Origin: Agroathelia rolfsii
Lineage: Eukaryota > Basidiomycota > Agaricomycetes > Amylocorticiales > Amylocorticiaceae
DNA: 64,000 nt
Reading direction: 5' to 3'
Assembly: GCA_018343915.1 (NCBI GenBank)
Contig: JABRWF010000008.1
Coordinates: forward strand, 682,001 to 746,000
Shown here piece by piece: positions 22,381-35,601 of this stretch. The notes beneath the pieces were generated by a model, which saw nothing but the letters and a program-made list of their open reading frames with translations, was not told the DNA's origin and made no database searches. Position 1 is the stretch's first letter; every line of letters begins with the position of its first letter. The position numbers were made by a program, and so were the translations under genes.

Positions 22381-23643
22381 ATGCCGCCTTCAGATAACTC
22401 TACCAAATCCAATCCAAGGAATAAGCAAGATCTCAGCTTCATTCTTCGTTCGGGGCTCGCAGGCGGCATTGCAGGATGTATTGTGCGTCATATACACGCC
22501 TTACTGTCCTTTCCGCTTGGGTGTACAATCTCGACTAATGCTGCCCAGGCCAAAACTGTTGTTGCACCCTTAGATAGAGTCAAGATATTATTTCAAGCAT
22601 CCAATCCAGACTTTCAGAAGTATTCAGGTTGCGTTGTAATTATGTCTTGTGAGCTCTCGACGTAGGCTGACATATCGAATAGGGTCATGGATTGGCGCAT
22701 TTAAGGCTGGCCAGCAAATCTTTCGTACTGACGGTGTGCGAGGCTTGCTACAAGGGCACTCCGCTACCCTCTATCGTGTTTTCCCATATGCAGCGATCAA
22801 ATTCATGGCATATGACCAGGTTCATTATGTGCGTCGAGCTACTATTGGGTTTTAAAGTTGTTCAACTGTCTGACAGGGCTTTTCAAGATCCTGATGCCCA
22901 CTAGAGCGCAAGAAACTAATTTTAAGCGTTTCGCAGCGGGTGCTATATCAGGTTCGTTGTTGTTCTGCGTTTGAGGAAATTTGTCGTTCATATTTTCTGC
23001 AGGAACCATCTCCGTTTTCTTCACATATCCATTAGAAGTCATCCGTGTTCGCATGGCCTTTGCAACTACAACAACGAGGATTCCGGATGGTACTCAGACA
23101 CAACGGCCCTCTTTCGTCCGTGCATTCTGGAAAATGTATCACGAGACCTCTGTCACACCTGTGCGGGATGGTGCCGGGCAGCGGCCAAGTGAAAGTCTCT
23201 TTTCACGATTCCCTCTCCTTAAGTTCTATCGCGGATTCACCGTCACGATCATAGGCATGGTGCCCTATGCTGGAACATCATTTCTGGCCTGGGGCTACCT
23301 TCGCTCGAAAGTCCTCCCTAGCCCACCCCTCTCGGCGGACGGATCAAGATCCGGTAAGGAGAAGGCAACTCCTATGGCCGATCTAGTTATTGGTGCCGTC
23401 TCCGGCGTCATTGGTCAAACGGCTTCTTATCCATTCGAAGTTATTCGACGACGGATGCAGGTGGGCGGGCTCGTCAGACCCGACCGATGGTTGACCTGGC
23501 AAGAGACTGTGCGAGATATCTGGATTAGAAATGGATGGAGAGGATTTTATGTTGGATTGAGTATTGGTTTCCTCAAGATTGTGCCTATGACGGCGGTGAG
23601 CTTTGCCGCATGGCAGTCAGGTAAAAGGGTACTTGGTATTTGA
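22381..23643 (+). CDS. LEU5: Mitochondrial carrier, Leu5/SLC25A16-42 type (CoA-related transport)
   Basis: Inner-membrane carrier of the SLC25 family; yeast Leu5 is needed for coenzyme A accumulation in mitochondria. Three carrier repeats are visible. The first has GLAGGIAGC, then after an intron [20 protein letters not shown]. The second has [20 protein letters not shown]. The third has [20 protein letters not shown] followed by RRRMQVGG. All three carry PX[DE]XX[RKV]-type signature motifs (PLDRVK, PLEVIR, PFEVIR). [11 protein letters not shown] near the end is typical of the last helix. Introns lie at about 22477-22550, 22626-22682 and 22828-23003. The gene is divergently arranged with HOP2, whose start lies about 250 bp upstream, so they share a short promoter region. 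Confidence 0.88.
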
Positions 23644-23749
23644 TATACATCTTCCTGTTCTCTTCGCACATCATCCCACGTGTAATACAAAGCATGATAA
23701 TAGACAACACAATTGGATATAAATTCAAAAAGCTTATAACATGGGCTAC

Positions 23750-26700
23750 TCAATCATCATCCGAAGTTAGGTCTATCACCTCTCTCCATTTAGCAGCCCG
23801 CGTCTTGGAGGCTTGGGCATCAGGGATGTCCAGGTTGTCTCTTTTCCTCTTTTCAGACGTACGAATGTGAAGGGGGTTAGAGTGCTGCACGGCGACATTC
23901 CTGGTACCAGTACTCGTATCCTTGGCGTTTGAATCCGAGAGCTCGAGCACCATGAACTCGAAATCAGGTGCAGTGCTAAGATTTCTTCCTACGGGTCCCA
24001 GTTTTATATAAGGGTACCATCTCACCACTCCCTTTGTGTAGGGTTTACGGACAAAGTTGTACGATAGATAGCCCCGGAAAACCATTTCAAGCAAAAGGTT
24101 GTCTACCTCCTACCAATATGCCTCAAATTTCAATTAAACGTGAGCCATTATATGAATGGGAGGACGAACCATATTTGAAAGTTGGCTACGCCCGAGGGCA
24201 TAACGTGGGTGCTGTAGTGTCTTGGTACCAACGGCGCTGCTGTTACCGGTTCTATAAGATATCTCATCGCGTCCTACGCCTCGGATGATGTTGCTCAGCG
24301 CACGAATGGCGACACGCCCATCTATCCCGGTTATTTCCCGCACAATACGGATGATACGCCACACCTCTGTCTTCATATTTTTGCTAACAACCAGTTTATC
24401 TTGTGGTCGTTGGCATATGTCGCAGTTGAAACATCGCTTCTTCAAGTCGACTTCCTCATCATTCGTTGACGAATCATCTGCCTGAGCTGAGTGATCGTTC
24501 AAGTATCTGGACATATTTTCGATCTGATCAGAATTACAGAACTATGGATGTAAATAGGAAAGGTTATACTTCGCAATGCCTAAGAAGCGGCTGATAAAGA
24601 CACAAAAAAAAAAAGAACGTCACTTCCACAGAAGATAATTACGACAAATCGGCATTTTCAATACCAGTGCTTGATCTGATAGGCCCATCGAGCCATTTTT
24701 TGTACTAAAAAGAATCATGAGCGACTTCCATAACATTAGGAAAATACACTACTTGCCAGCGATGTGATGTGATGAATTAGCCCGAGGGCCCAGGAAAGAA
24801 ATCACGCTCATGACATCTATTGGTCTGTAGAAAATATAGCATTCTGATGGATATCCGTCTAGTCCAGCTCTTTTGATACCTTTTGACAGGTCTTTCAAAT
24901 TATCCTAGACCTTGTTCAGGTATAAAGCTAGATGAAGGAGGGAAACCATGCATACTGGGACCTATATTCCAATTGACCATAAGACGTCAAAAGTAAAAAT
25001 AAAAGTAAAATAAAAAAATAAAATGTTGATGAATGGATTTCTTACGGCTACGTGAAATGTAAATCTAACGTCACACCTTTCAAATCGACCATCCATCTTC
25101 ATGGGAATGGAGTCTTAAAAAGTGAAATCATGAATATTATTTACCAGCGAGCAAACAGCTTAAAAATATTTTTTAACTTACCCATGGGCCGACACAATAC
25201 TTTGAATTTTCCTTCCAGCCATTGCTGACCAACCTCGTGCAGCTGAGGCATTGTCATTTTGCAATGGCATATACCCGTTTCTATGAGGCCTCCGCTTATA
25301 TTCTTGAGATGGTCCGCTAATGCCTCCGTATCCTGTTAAGAAGTATTCAATCCTCTAAATTTCATAATATCATCTTGTATCCTACCTCAATCTTAGTACA
25401 GTAGATAACTCCGTACTTATCCAAATATCTACTGGTCATTATATAATTCACAATGTGATTCGCAATCCTTTTGATCTTCGAAATCTTGGGGATGAGCGGG
25501 ATAAGGGAAATATATCGATTTGACGGCACAATGCATAAGGCCTCTGTACTGTGTGTGTTGCTTCCTAAACTCATTATTTAAAAAAGTAGCTCGTGCTTGA
25601 TATTAATAGGACCTACTTATGTTGGTGGAAAAGTTTGAGAACCCTAATTTTTGGGACACATTAGCTAATGTACTCATATCCGTTGTCGAGGATATGGCCA
25701 GTATCGGTGTACTGGGAAACCACTTTCGTAGATTGGATAGAGACGCTCTGGGCAGTTCAAAATGGCATTTTTAGCATTTATATTATGATAGGCAGTTAAC
25801 TATCTTACTGGTTTTTTTGACAAAGTGCCTGGGCGTCGGGAATCACAAATCGCTCTGTATCAGTCATGATGCATAAAATACTACAACCCCCCTTTAAGGC
25901 CAAGAGTGACAATTACCTAGTTTCTTCAAAGAAGCAGCCATGTGAAGAGAATTATAAACACTCTGAGATCGTGTGAGATCCTCTGCCTAAATCACAAATC
26001 AACAAAAGTGAAAGAAGGGGTGAGGATAAGATGAACTTGAAGCCAGGAAGCTAGTACTAACTAATACGAAGAAAATGGCTGTTCGATCTAGCATTGCGCC
26101 CTTCAGCTTCATCTCGATTTCGGTTGAAGTTCTTTCGATTAATCCACTGAGATAGTAGGACGGGACTATAGGTTACCGGTTGCGATGATGATTCATCCCA
26201 TTAGCACCTTCGATCCAATGGAATTTCAATGGAAAAGATCAAGATAACTCACGGCCATAACGTTGCAATACGTTCATATCAGATTCCATTTCATGCCTCG
26301 TAAAATGAATGACAGCATTCATCTTCGACGAGAAAAGTGACGCCAATGCGTATGGCGTACATCTGTGGTGTCCTGATGCAGCATTTTTTTAACTATGGAT
26401 GAGCTCGTCATTGAAAACTGGGCATTTACCTTTGCTTACTGCAGCATAGATAACATCACGAGAATCGAGTACGGCATTACAGGTGCTAAAAAAAAAAATT
26501 AAGAATAGGAAGTCTTTGAATCAGGATCAAAATGACGGGTCCTACCTCAGTAGACTCGGTGTTAACATTTGATCCTCAAACACTTGTTGCATGCATCGGC
26601 GAAGATGCCCACTCCATTCAAAGTCCTCAGAATCATATGAAGGCCCGGATGATTCTGCATCGAATGGCGCTGGAGTCTGCGTCTGCGACACGGGCAATGC

Positions 26701-26973
26701 AACTGATCCCAACGACGGCTCGTCTGATAGCTGTGCTTGATCACAGTTCGACGTAATACTAATAGTGCTTTCCCGAGAGCCAACTGATGCACATCTATTG
26801 CCAGCCTGAGTGGTACTAGGGGCAACCTGACCGCTTTGTGTTTGTGACAGTTGTAGCGGAGGATCGGCATACAGCTCTTCCATCTCTTCATCCGAATCTA
26901 TGACATAGATCTTAGATAGATCCATGATCATCAGCACTCGGCCACAAACGGGGTCAAAGGCGTCTTTTGGCAC
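23750..26973 (-). pseudogene. Diverged or dead RecQ-like DNA helicase
   Basis: Minus-strand fragments follow RecQ order. An acidic, low-complexity N-terminus (26542-26973) ends in HLRRCMQQVFEDQ. About 26437-26475 has CNAVLDSRDVIY and, where Walker A is expected, SKGKC instead of GGGKS. About 25690-25745 has LRKWFPSTPILAISSTTD in the place of the TATA motif. About 25410 has DKYGVIYC. About 25190-25275 has GICHCKMTMPQLHEVGQQWL then EGKFKVLC. About 25050-25085 has CDVRFTFHVA. About 24825-24885 has GIKRAGLDGYPSECYIFY (normally GRAGRDG). About 24405-24435 has the Cys motif CFNCDIC. I found no DExH box. Many joins need exact intron use, so a heavily intron-split but expressed gene is not excluded; motif loss argues against helicase activity. 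Confidence 0.55.
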
Positions 26974-27241
26974 CTACGGGATCGATATCCATACAACCTA
27001 ACATAGTGCTCAGGCGACAAGGATGAGATCAAAGGAGTAGAACAAGAGAGCTCGAGCGATATGGGAAATTTAAAAAAAGATTTTCACTCTATGCCATGCG
27101 CAGATGCAGGGACCCGAAAAGATTAAGCTTATCTATTAGGCATACACGAGATAGGGAAACAGAACATGTGCAAAGATACAAGTTATAATAAAAAAATTGA
27201 ACCAAAGAGAATTAATTGATGCTGCTGGTCTTCATCATCGT

Positions 27242-30200
27242 CTACTGCTGGTGGCCGCGACGCCCGGGCTGCTCCCCCTGCATTAAGCTTACATTGGATA
27301 TATACGATCCCCAATCCTCCAGCCTATCAAGTCACGATTAGATATGCGTGCTTCTTTCTCACGTGATAGCAAGTAAAGCAAATAACACTTACTCGAACCC
27401 AGTCGGAGCATTGGACCACATCGCGATGGTGTCTCCAGCTCCAGCGGTGATCATTTGCATCTGCTGGGTCGCCGCCGCCGATGGATTGACCATGTCATCT
27501 GACGCAGCAGGCCCGGCAGGGTAGCCGTTCAGCTGGCCAAAGAAGAACTGATTGACATCAAACGACGGCACGTTGCTCGGTGCCGAAGATGGTGAAGTGG
27601 CATACCACGATCCCGAAGTCGAAGGCTGACTAGGCATATTACCATTCTCCATAGGGTACCCCGCATGCAATGGGATGCGCCCCAGATCATTGCTGTACAT
27701 AGGCAGAAACGAACCATTGCCGAGATCCCAGGACGGCTGCGACGTGGATGCCTGAGGTCGTGACTGCTGTTGCTGTTGCGCTTGTGGTTGCTGCTGTTTT
27801 ACGAGGAATCCTTGGCGTTGCGGGTCCTGAGGGACACGCGGAGGTTGTGGGGTAAGATACACTGGTTGGTTTGACATTCCGGCAGGAGGCGAAGTCTGCT
27901 TGGACGACGGAGCCTGAACTATAGAATGTTGTTGCTGTTGTTTCTTCTTTTGTGAAACGCGCCGTGATCCAGCAATATCACGATTGGCTGGGGACGATGG
28001 CCCAGGAGAGAGCGATATAATAGAAGAAGCGGTAGAAGGTGATTGTATACTATGTGCAGTAGTGCTGGGGGAGGAATGTCCGGTCCAACTCGGAGTGGCG
28101 TTGCTAGCCAATTCTGTAGTAGGAGAGGAGCCTTCGTCATCCGAGTCACGATCACGCTTGTTTATTGGGCTCGGCTCAGGCATTGGTAAGTCCCCGGCTG
28201 ACGCCAGCTCAAAGAGTACGTCCCTTAATAGACCCGCATCAGACGCTTGTTTCCAATGCGCGATGTCATGAGAAAACTTTCAACTTACCAATACCGTCCA
28301 GCGGAGTGCCACCTAGACGGGTGTTTAGCCGATGATAGGTGCTACTAAGTATGTATTTATTGGCTCACCGTTGTTCCTGGGATCGAAGCATACGCATGCA
28401 TTTATGCACATCTTCCATCTCCCTAACAGGGTCCGTCGATAAGCCCGATCGTCTTCCACCCCAAATATTGAGTAATAGAACAATGCCACTGAGACACACA
28501 CAAAAAGGAATAAACAAACGACCTGTACTATCGGACAAGTGTAACACTTACGCAGTAAACACCGCCATTTGCACAAACGGTAGGTGCATCTTGGACCTCT
28601 TCCTTTGCAGGTCAATGACGTGACTACAAGAACGGGCGGCATTTGTACAAATTGCAAGGGAAGGGAACGAGAGGGGCGACGGTTTGCCGGGTGCAGGGAT
28701 GAATGGTCTGTGGATTAGGATTTGGAGATGGTAGTAATTGGCATAGAGCGATGCAGATTGATTGAAGTGAAGAATATTTTGGCGGGTGGGGTCCCATCGC
28801 ACTGTGGGGTGGATATGATTCAATAACGGATGTAATACAGAGAGAAGTAGGAAATACATACAGTGATCAGGGACAGAGTCTATCCACTTGTTGAGAGCGG
28901 AGTCTAGCTCGCGGACGATGTGCATTTCCCATTGAGGTCCAACAAATCCGAGAAGTAGCTTGGATTTATTAATTGAATACTGTAATTGTGGTCAGAGGTG
29001 AATATGGATGGCACTTGGCTGTACTTCTGGACTTACAATTGTTCGAAGTGCGAAGGCCAGTATTTGGAAAAGGCGAATGTAGCAGTTGAAATACGTTATC
29101 ACAGATGGCTTTCCTGGGGGCTGCTTGAAAGCCTTTTCGGGATCCTCATGGTCCCAGTATTCATCGTCACATTCTACAGGGAGATCCACATCAAAGCTAT
29201 CCGAGGTATTAGTAATCGCATCACCTGGCTAAAAACCGACTTACTCTTCATCCTGAATAGCACATGGACGACCAAGAGCCGCACTGATGGTTCTATCAAG
29301 GCAGATCAGAACCCTGAGGGTAGTGAGTGGGGGCCGAGATAATAGTTGAAATTAAAAGAAGCTTACCACCAAGCGCGTTTCCATAATTCATCGTGTGCAG
29401 TAGTCGTCTTTTGATAAACTCGCCTACGATGAGCGCCCACATCCTGCGCTAGACGAATTCCGATTCCTACGAGGGTCCATGTGGCTTGAGCAGCCGAAGA
29501 CCCTTGTAAGAAAAGCACTGATAACTAGTGTGTACCTCGTTTAATTAAAGAATGACTGACAGCAGAGATTTGCCGCTTACACAATACAGTTGGAGATCAT
29601 ACAGCTGGGGTGCAGTCAAGAAACTCCTTCTGACTAGATGCACCTGCTCGAACCACTTCCATCCACTAGAATGAGAGTTGTCCACCTCATCCAGAAACAC
29701 CCCCGGATCGTTTGAGTACCGGGAGCCGATGGCACAAACTAGAAGGACAGTCGAACCAAAGCTGTCGTTTCTCAGATGGAGTTCATCGGCAATGCCCTTT
29801 TCAAATGTAGGTCTGTGGAGTAAAGGCAATAGAATGTTCACTTGAGTGAAATATAAATCCACCAGCTCTTTCATGAGGTCCTCGTCCGGGAAAATAAAAG
29901 CAGCTCTTTGTGTTTCCAGCCTTTCCCTTTCCCACTGGTACAAGAAAAAAGTTAGCGAAGATGATCAGTACAACAAAGGTAAAATGATGCAGACAGGATA
30001 AATGGTCCAGAACATTTCCCGTTTATTTGGAAGGAAGTCAGTTTCTGCGTCGACGGCAGCGGGTGGATTCAAATTCGGATTTGATCTTTCCATTTCGCCA
30101 GCATATTCCATCTTCATGGAAATCGCCTTTTGGATCAATACAACACCGCTGCTCTTCCCAAAGAAGCGCAAATGGACGGGATTGAGAGCCAGCTGTTTCA

Positions 30201-31030
30201 TCTGCGTCACCAGCTTGTCAGAGTTGAGTTCGTCATCGGTGTCATCCTCATCGGAGCCGTAACCGGTGCCTTCGTTCGATGCCATAGGCGGCATCCCCCG
30301 AACCTTGCCGATGGGTGGGATATGAGATGCATGCGGTATAAGTGACACGTCGGTGCTGTTGGGTGAGAAGGCCTCGCCGTCCACTGTCGCAGCAAAATCA
30401 CCCCTGAAGGTAGAGTTCGGAGGCATAAGCTACAGATGGAGAATATAAGGACGCTGATGATCACGAGTTCTAAACGGTCGCTTGCCTTGCCGAGAAGTTT
30501 CTCCATATTCTGAAGACGATTTTCCAGAGATTCAACATAACTAATAGGGATGGAGTTCAGACACCGTGGTCCCCAAGTGATGATGAACAAACTTGAATCA
30601 CCCTTTTGATGGACCCCGTTTCTGTGAGGAGAGAGGAAAGATGTTTGAGCCAAGAAGATGGAAGCAAATATATAAAAGCGTTAGTTAATGCACCTTGGCA
30701 GCCTCTACGTAAGTACAATTCAAGTTGTATGCAACGCAATTGGAACAACGGTGATTCTGCATTTGAGCACCGTCGCCTTTGCCAGCCACAGATGAGAGAT
30801 AATTTCGGACGAAGAATTAACCAGAACCTTACATCGTACTGATGCCGGCCAAGTCAGAGCCACGCTTAAACAAGTGAAACATGCAAAAGAGAGGTATACA
30901 TACTCTTCTTTCGACGGCAAATGTCGCAGGCCCGCTGAATTCGTCGTTTCTTTCCTCCATGTATTGAGAAACTGGGGCCAGCTGTGCCGTTGTCGGTATC
31001 ATGTCTATCATCATCCTCATCCGAAGACAT
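27242..31030 (-). CDS. Zn2Cys6 transcription factor with fungal-specific domain (copy B, XlnR-like)
   Basis: Nuclear regulator. Exon 1 (30904-31030) starts MSSDEDDDRHD and ends RACDICRRKK plus one base. A 6-nt exon (30833-30838) adds the rest of Ile, Arg and one base of Cys. The next exon (from 30776 down) continues CDGAQMQNHRCSNCVAYNLN and then C, giving C-x2-C-x6-C-x9-C-x2-C-x6-C, a full cluster. Then come KRGPSKG, the coiled coil YVESLENRLQNMEKLLGKL, and the fungal middle domain (ELVDLYFTQVNILLPLLHRP near 29830; HNSLFVCAIG-like LLVCAIGSRYSND; later RWDPTRQN and YANYYHLQILIHRPFIP near 28700-28790). A Gln-rich tail follows. The last small exons encode LEDWGSYISN and GEQPGRRGHQQ, stop at 27242-27244. 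Around ten or more introns. The layout resembles XlnR-like activators; the target genes are unknown. Confidence 0.8.
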
Positions 31031-31659
31031 TGTACTGTGAGCAAGATCAAAAGATGGCTATAGCTTTGTGTGTGTGTTCAAGCGCAGGTGGAAGTGTATA
31101 ATCAAGTGTTTGCGTGAGACACAGCGCAGCTAGACGGCTGATCTCGTCGGCAGCTGGTGTGGGAGCCATCTTCTGTCTCGTATAGTGATGCAGTTTGGCT
31201 CGATCCGGCTTGTCTTGCTGCCCCTGAGTAATCACGTGAGAAAGCCAAAGTGAGCCAGATCAAACCGGAGCAACGGAGCGGGGAGACGAGTGTGTGTGTT
31301 CCTGGCGAAATGGAAAATGAGCGATAGACCGGTAAAGAGTGAGTAAAATAAGACTAGAATCTTAATAGAATATCTGCTTCCGCTGGTCAGATGCGTGATG
31401 GCCAGCACATGCTTACAGCTTTAAGCCCTTGTATGATGTTTTTTTTCATCATGGGTCATTTCCTTCCAACGGTCTTCCCCGACTGTCATCATACTGTATT
31501 CGACCAACAGTCATATTTATAAGAAGAACTTTCGAATTACTCCTGCTTATTAGTATCGCCAGTCCAGGTGGCACACACAGTTACTACTTGCTAACTAGAG
31601 AGTCCTCTGAGAAACCGCATTAGATCCGTATCTGTGCCAGTGCGGGGTACCTCAGCTCG
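31031..31659. other. Divergent promoter region between two Zn2Cys6 genes
   Basis: Copies B (minus) and C (plus) start about 630 bp apart and point away from each other, so this stretch holds both promoters. I see no gene in it. Confidence 0.5.
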
Positions 31660-34600
31660 ATGTTGTCCCAAAGTCCTCCAAGGAGTAGGAAACTATCCGC
31701 CCCCAAGGTCCCCACCAAACAGCAGCAGCTCAGAAGATCAAGAGGAGAAATAGCATGGTGACTACTTAGTTAGATCGTCTTGTATGATGCTCATTAGTAG
31801 TTGACGCTTGACATCTTGTAGTGCTGAATGCCGAAGGTGACTAGCCTCTAAATCCGTAACTAGCAGCCACCATATCTCATGTTTTCTTCGCCCTCCAGGC
31901 TTAAATTGAAGTGCGATCGTCAAATCCCATGCTCCTCCTGTATCCGTCGTTCGTGCGCAGACATTTGCCCAAACGGTATTGTGACATCATATTCATCACG
32001 CTGCATTCTCGTCTCATACTTTGTCTAACTCGCCTATAGGCCATGCAGACAAGTGGGTAGATAGCCACTTGTACCACCAATTCAATCACTGCTAATTTTG
32101 CTCCTTATAGGGCGGCAACAACCCATGGAAAAATACTGTCCATGTCAGACAGACTGAGACAGAAAATTACCGAGTTGACCCAGCGAGTTCGGCAGCTAGA
32201 AGACGCGTTGGCTGTGCTCCAGGCAACCGTCTCGCCAGAGCCGCATCCCCTTTTGGTCATACAAAATGAAAGTGACAAAGAGGTATCCATTGACGAAGAT
32301 TGCGTCGAAGTAGACAAAATCGTCAATGCCATGGGATCGCTCCTTATCACTGAACGAGGTCAGACGTTCTTCGGGCCCACGGCTGGCAGCGAAACATTAT
32401 TCCTTGTAAGTCTTGTCTCCTTTCCAATAAGGTTCGATTACTACTCTAAACTTTGTTCCCCAAACTCCAGCGTGCTGCAGATGCTTCAGATATCCCATCC
32501 GAGGCGGACATTTCCAATCGTCCCGCCTCCATGACTAAAAGATCCGCTATGCTTTCCTTTTTCCACGGTGGAGCATTAGATGAAGAAGTATCCATCTATA
32601 CAATCATCCAACTTCTTCCAGACCAGAATCGCGCGTGGGCTCTGTGCGAAACGTACTTCCAGCACGCAAGTCTCTTTCTCTTCAATCATCTCTAAAACGT
32701 CCTTGCTCACAATATTTTCACTTCTAGGCCAATTGGGGCCAACACTTGATAGACAGAGACGAATTAGTGGACGAATTAATGATTCCTCTGTACAAGTTTG
32801 CGGCCAAGGAATCCAGCGCCAGCAGCCCAGGCCCTGTTCCACTTTCTTGTCATCAGATTGCCACGCTGTATTGTGTCCGTATTCAGTTCCCCCTCCAACT
32901 TCTTCATTATCACAAAATTGATCGACTTCGGTCAGGTGTTTGCTTTGGGCGCATTGACAGACCTCACATTACCGGAATTTAACTCTGAAGCCGACGAGTA
33001 TTATCAGCTGGGTAAGAATGTGTGCCTGAGATTAGATGAACCGGGGTTAATTGGTTAATTGATCCCCGCTCAGCACGCGCTTCTATGAGTCTTCATGACG
33101 CATACGATTCATTGGAGGTGAGTCATTTTACCGAAATGAAAGCAATCGATGTGAAGCAAACACTCGTCCAGGTTGCGGCAATTCAAGCGTTGGCGCTTGC
33201 CGCGACGTACCATAGCCTCGCGGCTGGAGGCGAGCATTACAACATGGATATCGCCTGGAGGCCTTTATCACTCGCTTGCTTGATTGCCCATAGCATAGGT
33301 CTACGTGAGCTCTATCCTGTCCAAAATCCATCATCGATGGACTTCACTGACTCATTCTAGACCGTGACCCCGGAGGGTGGGGACTAGGTCAGCTCTCGGT
33401 ATCACTCTTCTCATAGATCAGCATTCCAACAGCAATATTCAAGAACCAAACGTGGTGAGAAGAAGGAGATACGTATTTTGGGAGCTTTGCAGCATGGATA
33501 CCACCTTCTCTTTGGTAACAGGGCGCCCGTGAGTACCTCTTTTACCACTAATTTGTCGGAGTAGCAAAAGTTAACCACCCTCTCAGTCCTATCTTCTCGC
33601 GCGTCTACATCGACTGCCAATATCCAGATGAAGGAGAACAAACTAAAGATATTAGCTCTGCCTGTGTGTATATGCGCATTTGCTCACCCATCACAAGATG
33701 TTAATGCGTCGGGAAACAGCTTGGAATTGGAAATACCGTTTCACAGGTGAAATCAATCTTTCAATCAATGAGATAACTTTGCAGGCCAAGGCGCCGACCT
33801 ACGAAGCCATCTTAGAGGTAAATCTGTGACATAGACACCCGAGTTCTAGTTTGTCGCTCATAGATGCTTTATCGTTAAGACGGACCAAAAAATACGCGAC
33901 CATCCTCTGGCGCCTTCACTGAACACAGCTGTTTCGGAATCCGATTCGGAGCATTCGCCTGCCCAGTATATGAGAAATGTCCGCAAATAACGTTATTCCA
34001 TCCAGCTCTTAATCCTAACGTCTAGTACTTTAGGTCTTGATGGAACAAACACGAGCAGTTGGTAAGCTGTCGTATTCTGCCTCACTGAATAACTGGATTT
34101 CTCAACACAACCTGATGCAGCGACTATCCATCTTCACAGGCAGTTTTTCGTAAGGGCTATGCTCGATCATCCGGTAAACCCACTGCGAAGTAAATACGCG
34201 ACGTCGTTCCTGGCTGCATCACGCTCCGCCACAGAGGTAATCAAATCGACAAAACGTGAGTTCTATAGCATGGATACTTTGTTGGTATGTTAACCGACTT
34301 TAATACAATTTAGGCTGCTACGAGCTACATCCCCAACTCTGCCGTCGCTGGTGGAACTCTTTCAACCATTTGTTCTCTGCCGCGGTTAGCTGCTGTATTG
34401 ATCCAAGGATAAACAACAAGAAATCTAATACCCAGAGTAGATGATTACCGGATCGATCGTCGTACGAATCCCCTCTTCGTCAATGGCGATTGTGGCGTAC
34501 GAAGACTTGCGCACCGCGGTCGATCTATTTTCAAAAATATTAAGTAGGACACGGAGCGGGCGCTATGGTCAAGTGCGTGTCTCGACCACTGCTGCTGCCT

Positions 34601-35483
34601 AACTCTAACGAAAGAACCCTCACCTCGCCACCATTTCCCTCCCTCCCTGTCTATATAATTGATGACTTGCATTAATCACGTCCTCCATGGTTACCGACCC
34701 AACCTGCAGGTTATCCTCGAACGTCTTCTCGCCAAGGCCATGAAAGTCTTCCATGACCATCTCAGCGGTTCGTCCGATCCAAGAGGGCCGCCCACAGACG
34801 CATCGGACGATACCGAGTTAGCTATTTTTGGCGGACACACGCTCGTGCACCAGGTCGAGACCAAGTCTTTGTCGTCTTCTTCACCCAAGCACACTTTTTC
34901 TGTCAACATCAATTCAGAATCACCTTCCGACCAACCCTTGGCGTCGTCATCGCTGCCGCAGACGGGGCACACACGCAGCGACAGTCCCCAGAGCGGGGGT
35001 GGCGGGGATAACTATGGGCATTCCCCCACCTCCACCACGTCCGCACCAGTACCCATACGGCCAGCAACGCACGCTGATATGCCTATGCCTATCGATGACG
35101 ATGGAGCTAGTGCGTTCCGTGAGACTCATGGTCATCAGGCCTTTGCGGAGCTTTCACATCAGTATCATCAGCATCATCATCAGCCGCTTCCCATGACATT
35201 GCCTTCCTACAATGGACAGCTGGAAGACGACCTGATGCTTCTTCGTTCCATACCAGATTGGACAAATTTGGCTACAGGCCACCACCATCCTACATGGCTA
35301 GCGCCAGAACCAGATAGCCAAATGTTCTTACCCGATCTGCAAATGGGGTATAACAATCTCAATCAGGGATACACGGGCGAACGCGAAGTGGTCGATGAGA
35401 GATGGGTGGCTTTTATGCGCGACGCGGGCATCTTGGACGGTCTCTTGACCTCGGCTACCAGCGATAACGGAACATTGTTTTGA
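31660..35483 (+). CDS. Zn2Cys6 transcription factor with fungal-specific domain (copy C, paralogue of copy A)
   Basis: Nuclear regulator. Exon 1 (31660-31757) starts MLSQSPPRSR and ends SRGEIA plus two bases of Cys. A 15-nt micro-exon (31822-31836) supplies CAECR. Exon 3 from 31899 gives LKLKCDRQIPCSSCIRRSC then ADICPNG. The coiled coil is LRQKITELTQRVRQLEDALA at about 32145-32210. The middle domain shows LLPDQNRAWALCETYFQH, VFALGALTDLTLPEF, ATYHSLAAGG and AWRPLSLACLIAHSIGL. A His/Ser/Pro-rich tail follows, ending DERWVAFMRDAGILDG, stop 35481-35483. Intron positions and the motif order match copy A at 9751-13413, so the two arose by duplication. This copy is intact at the joins I could check. 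Confidence 0.82.
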
Positions 35484-35601
35484 ATAAATTTTCAACAACT
35501 TCTCATATCGCTATATTACATACAGGTCATTCTCATATCTTCTACACCCCGCTTTCTCTTATTCATACATATGCTTGTGCCGCCGCTGCTGTTGAATATG
35601 C

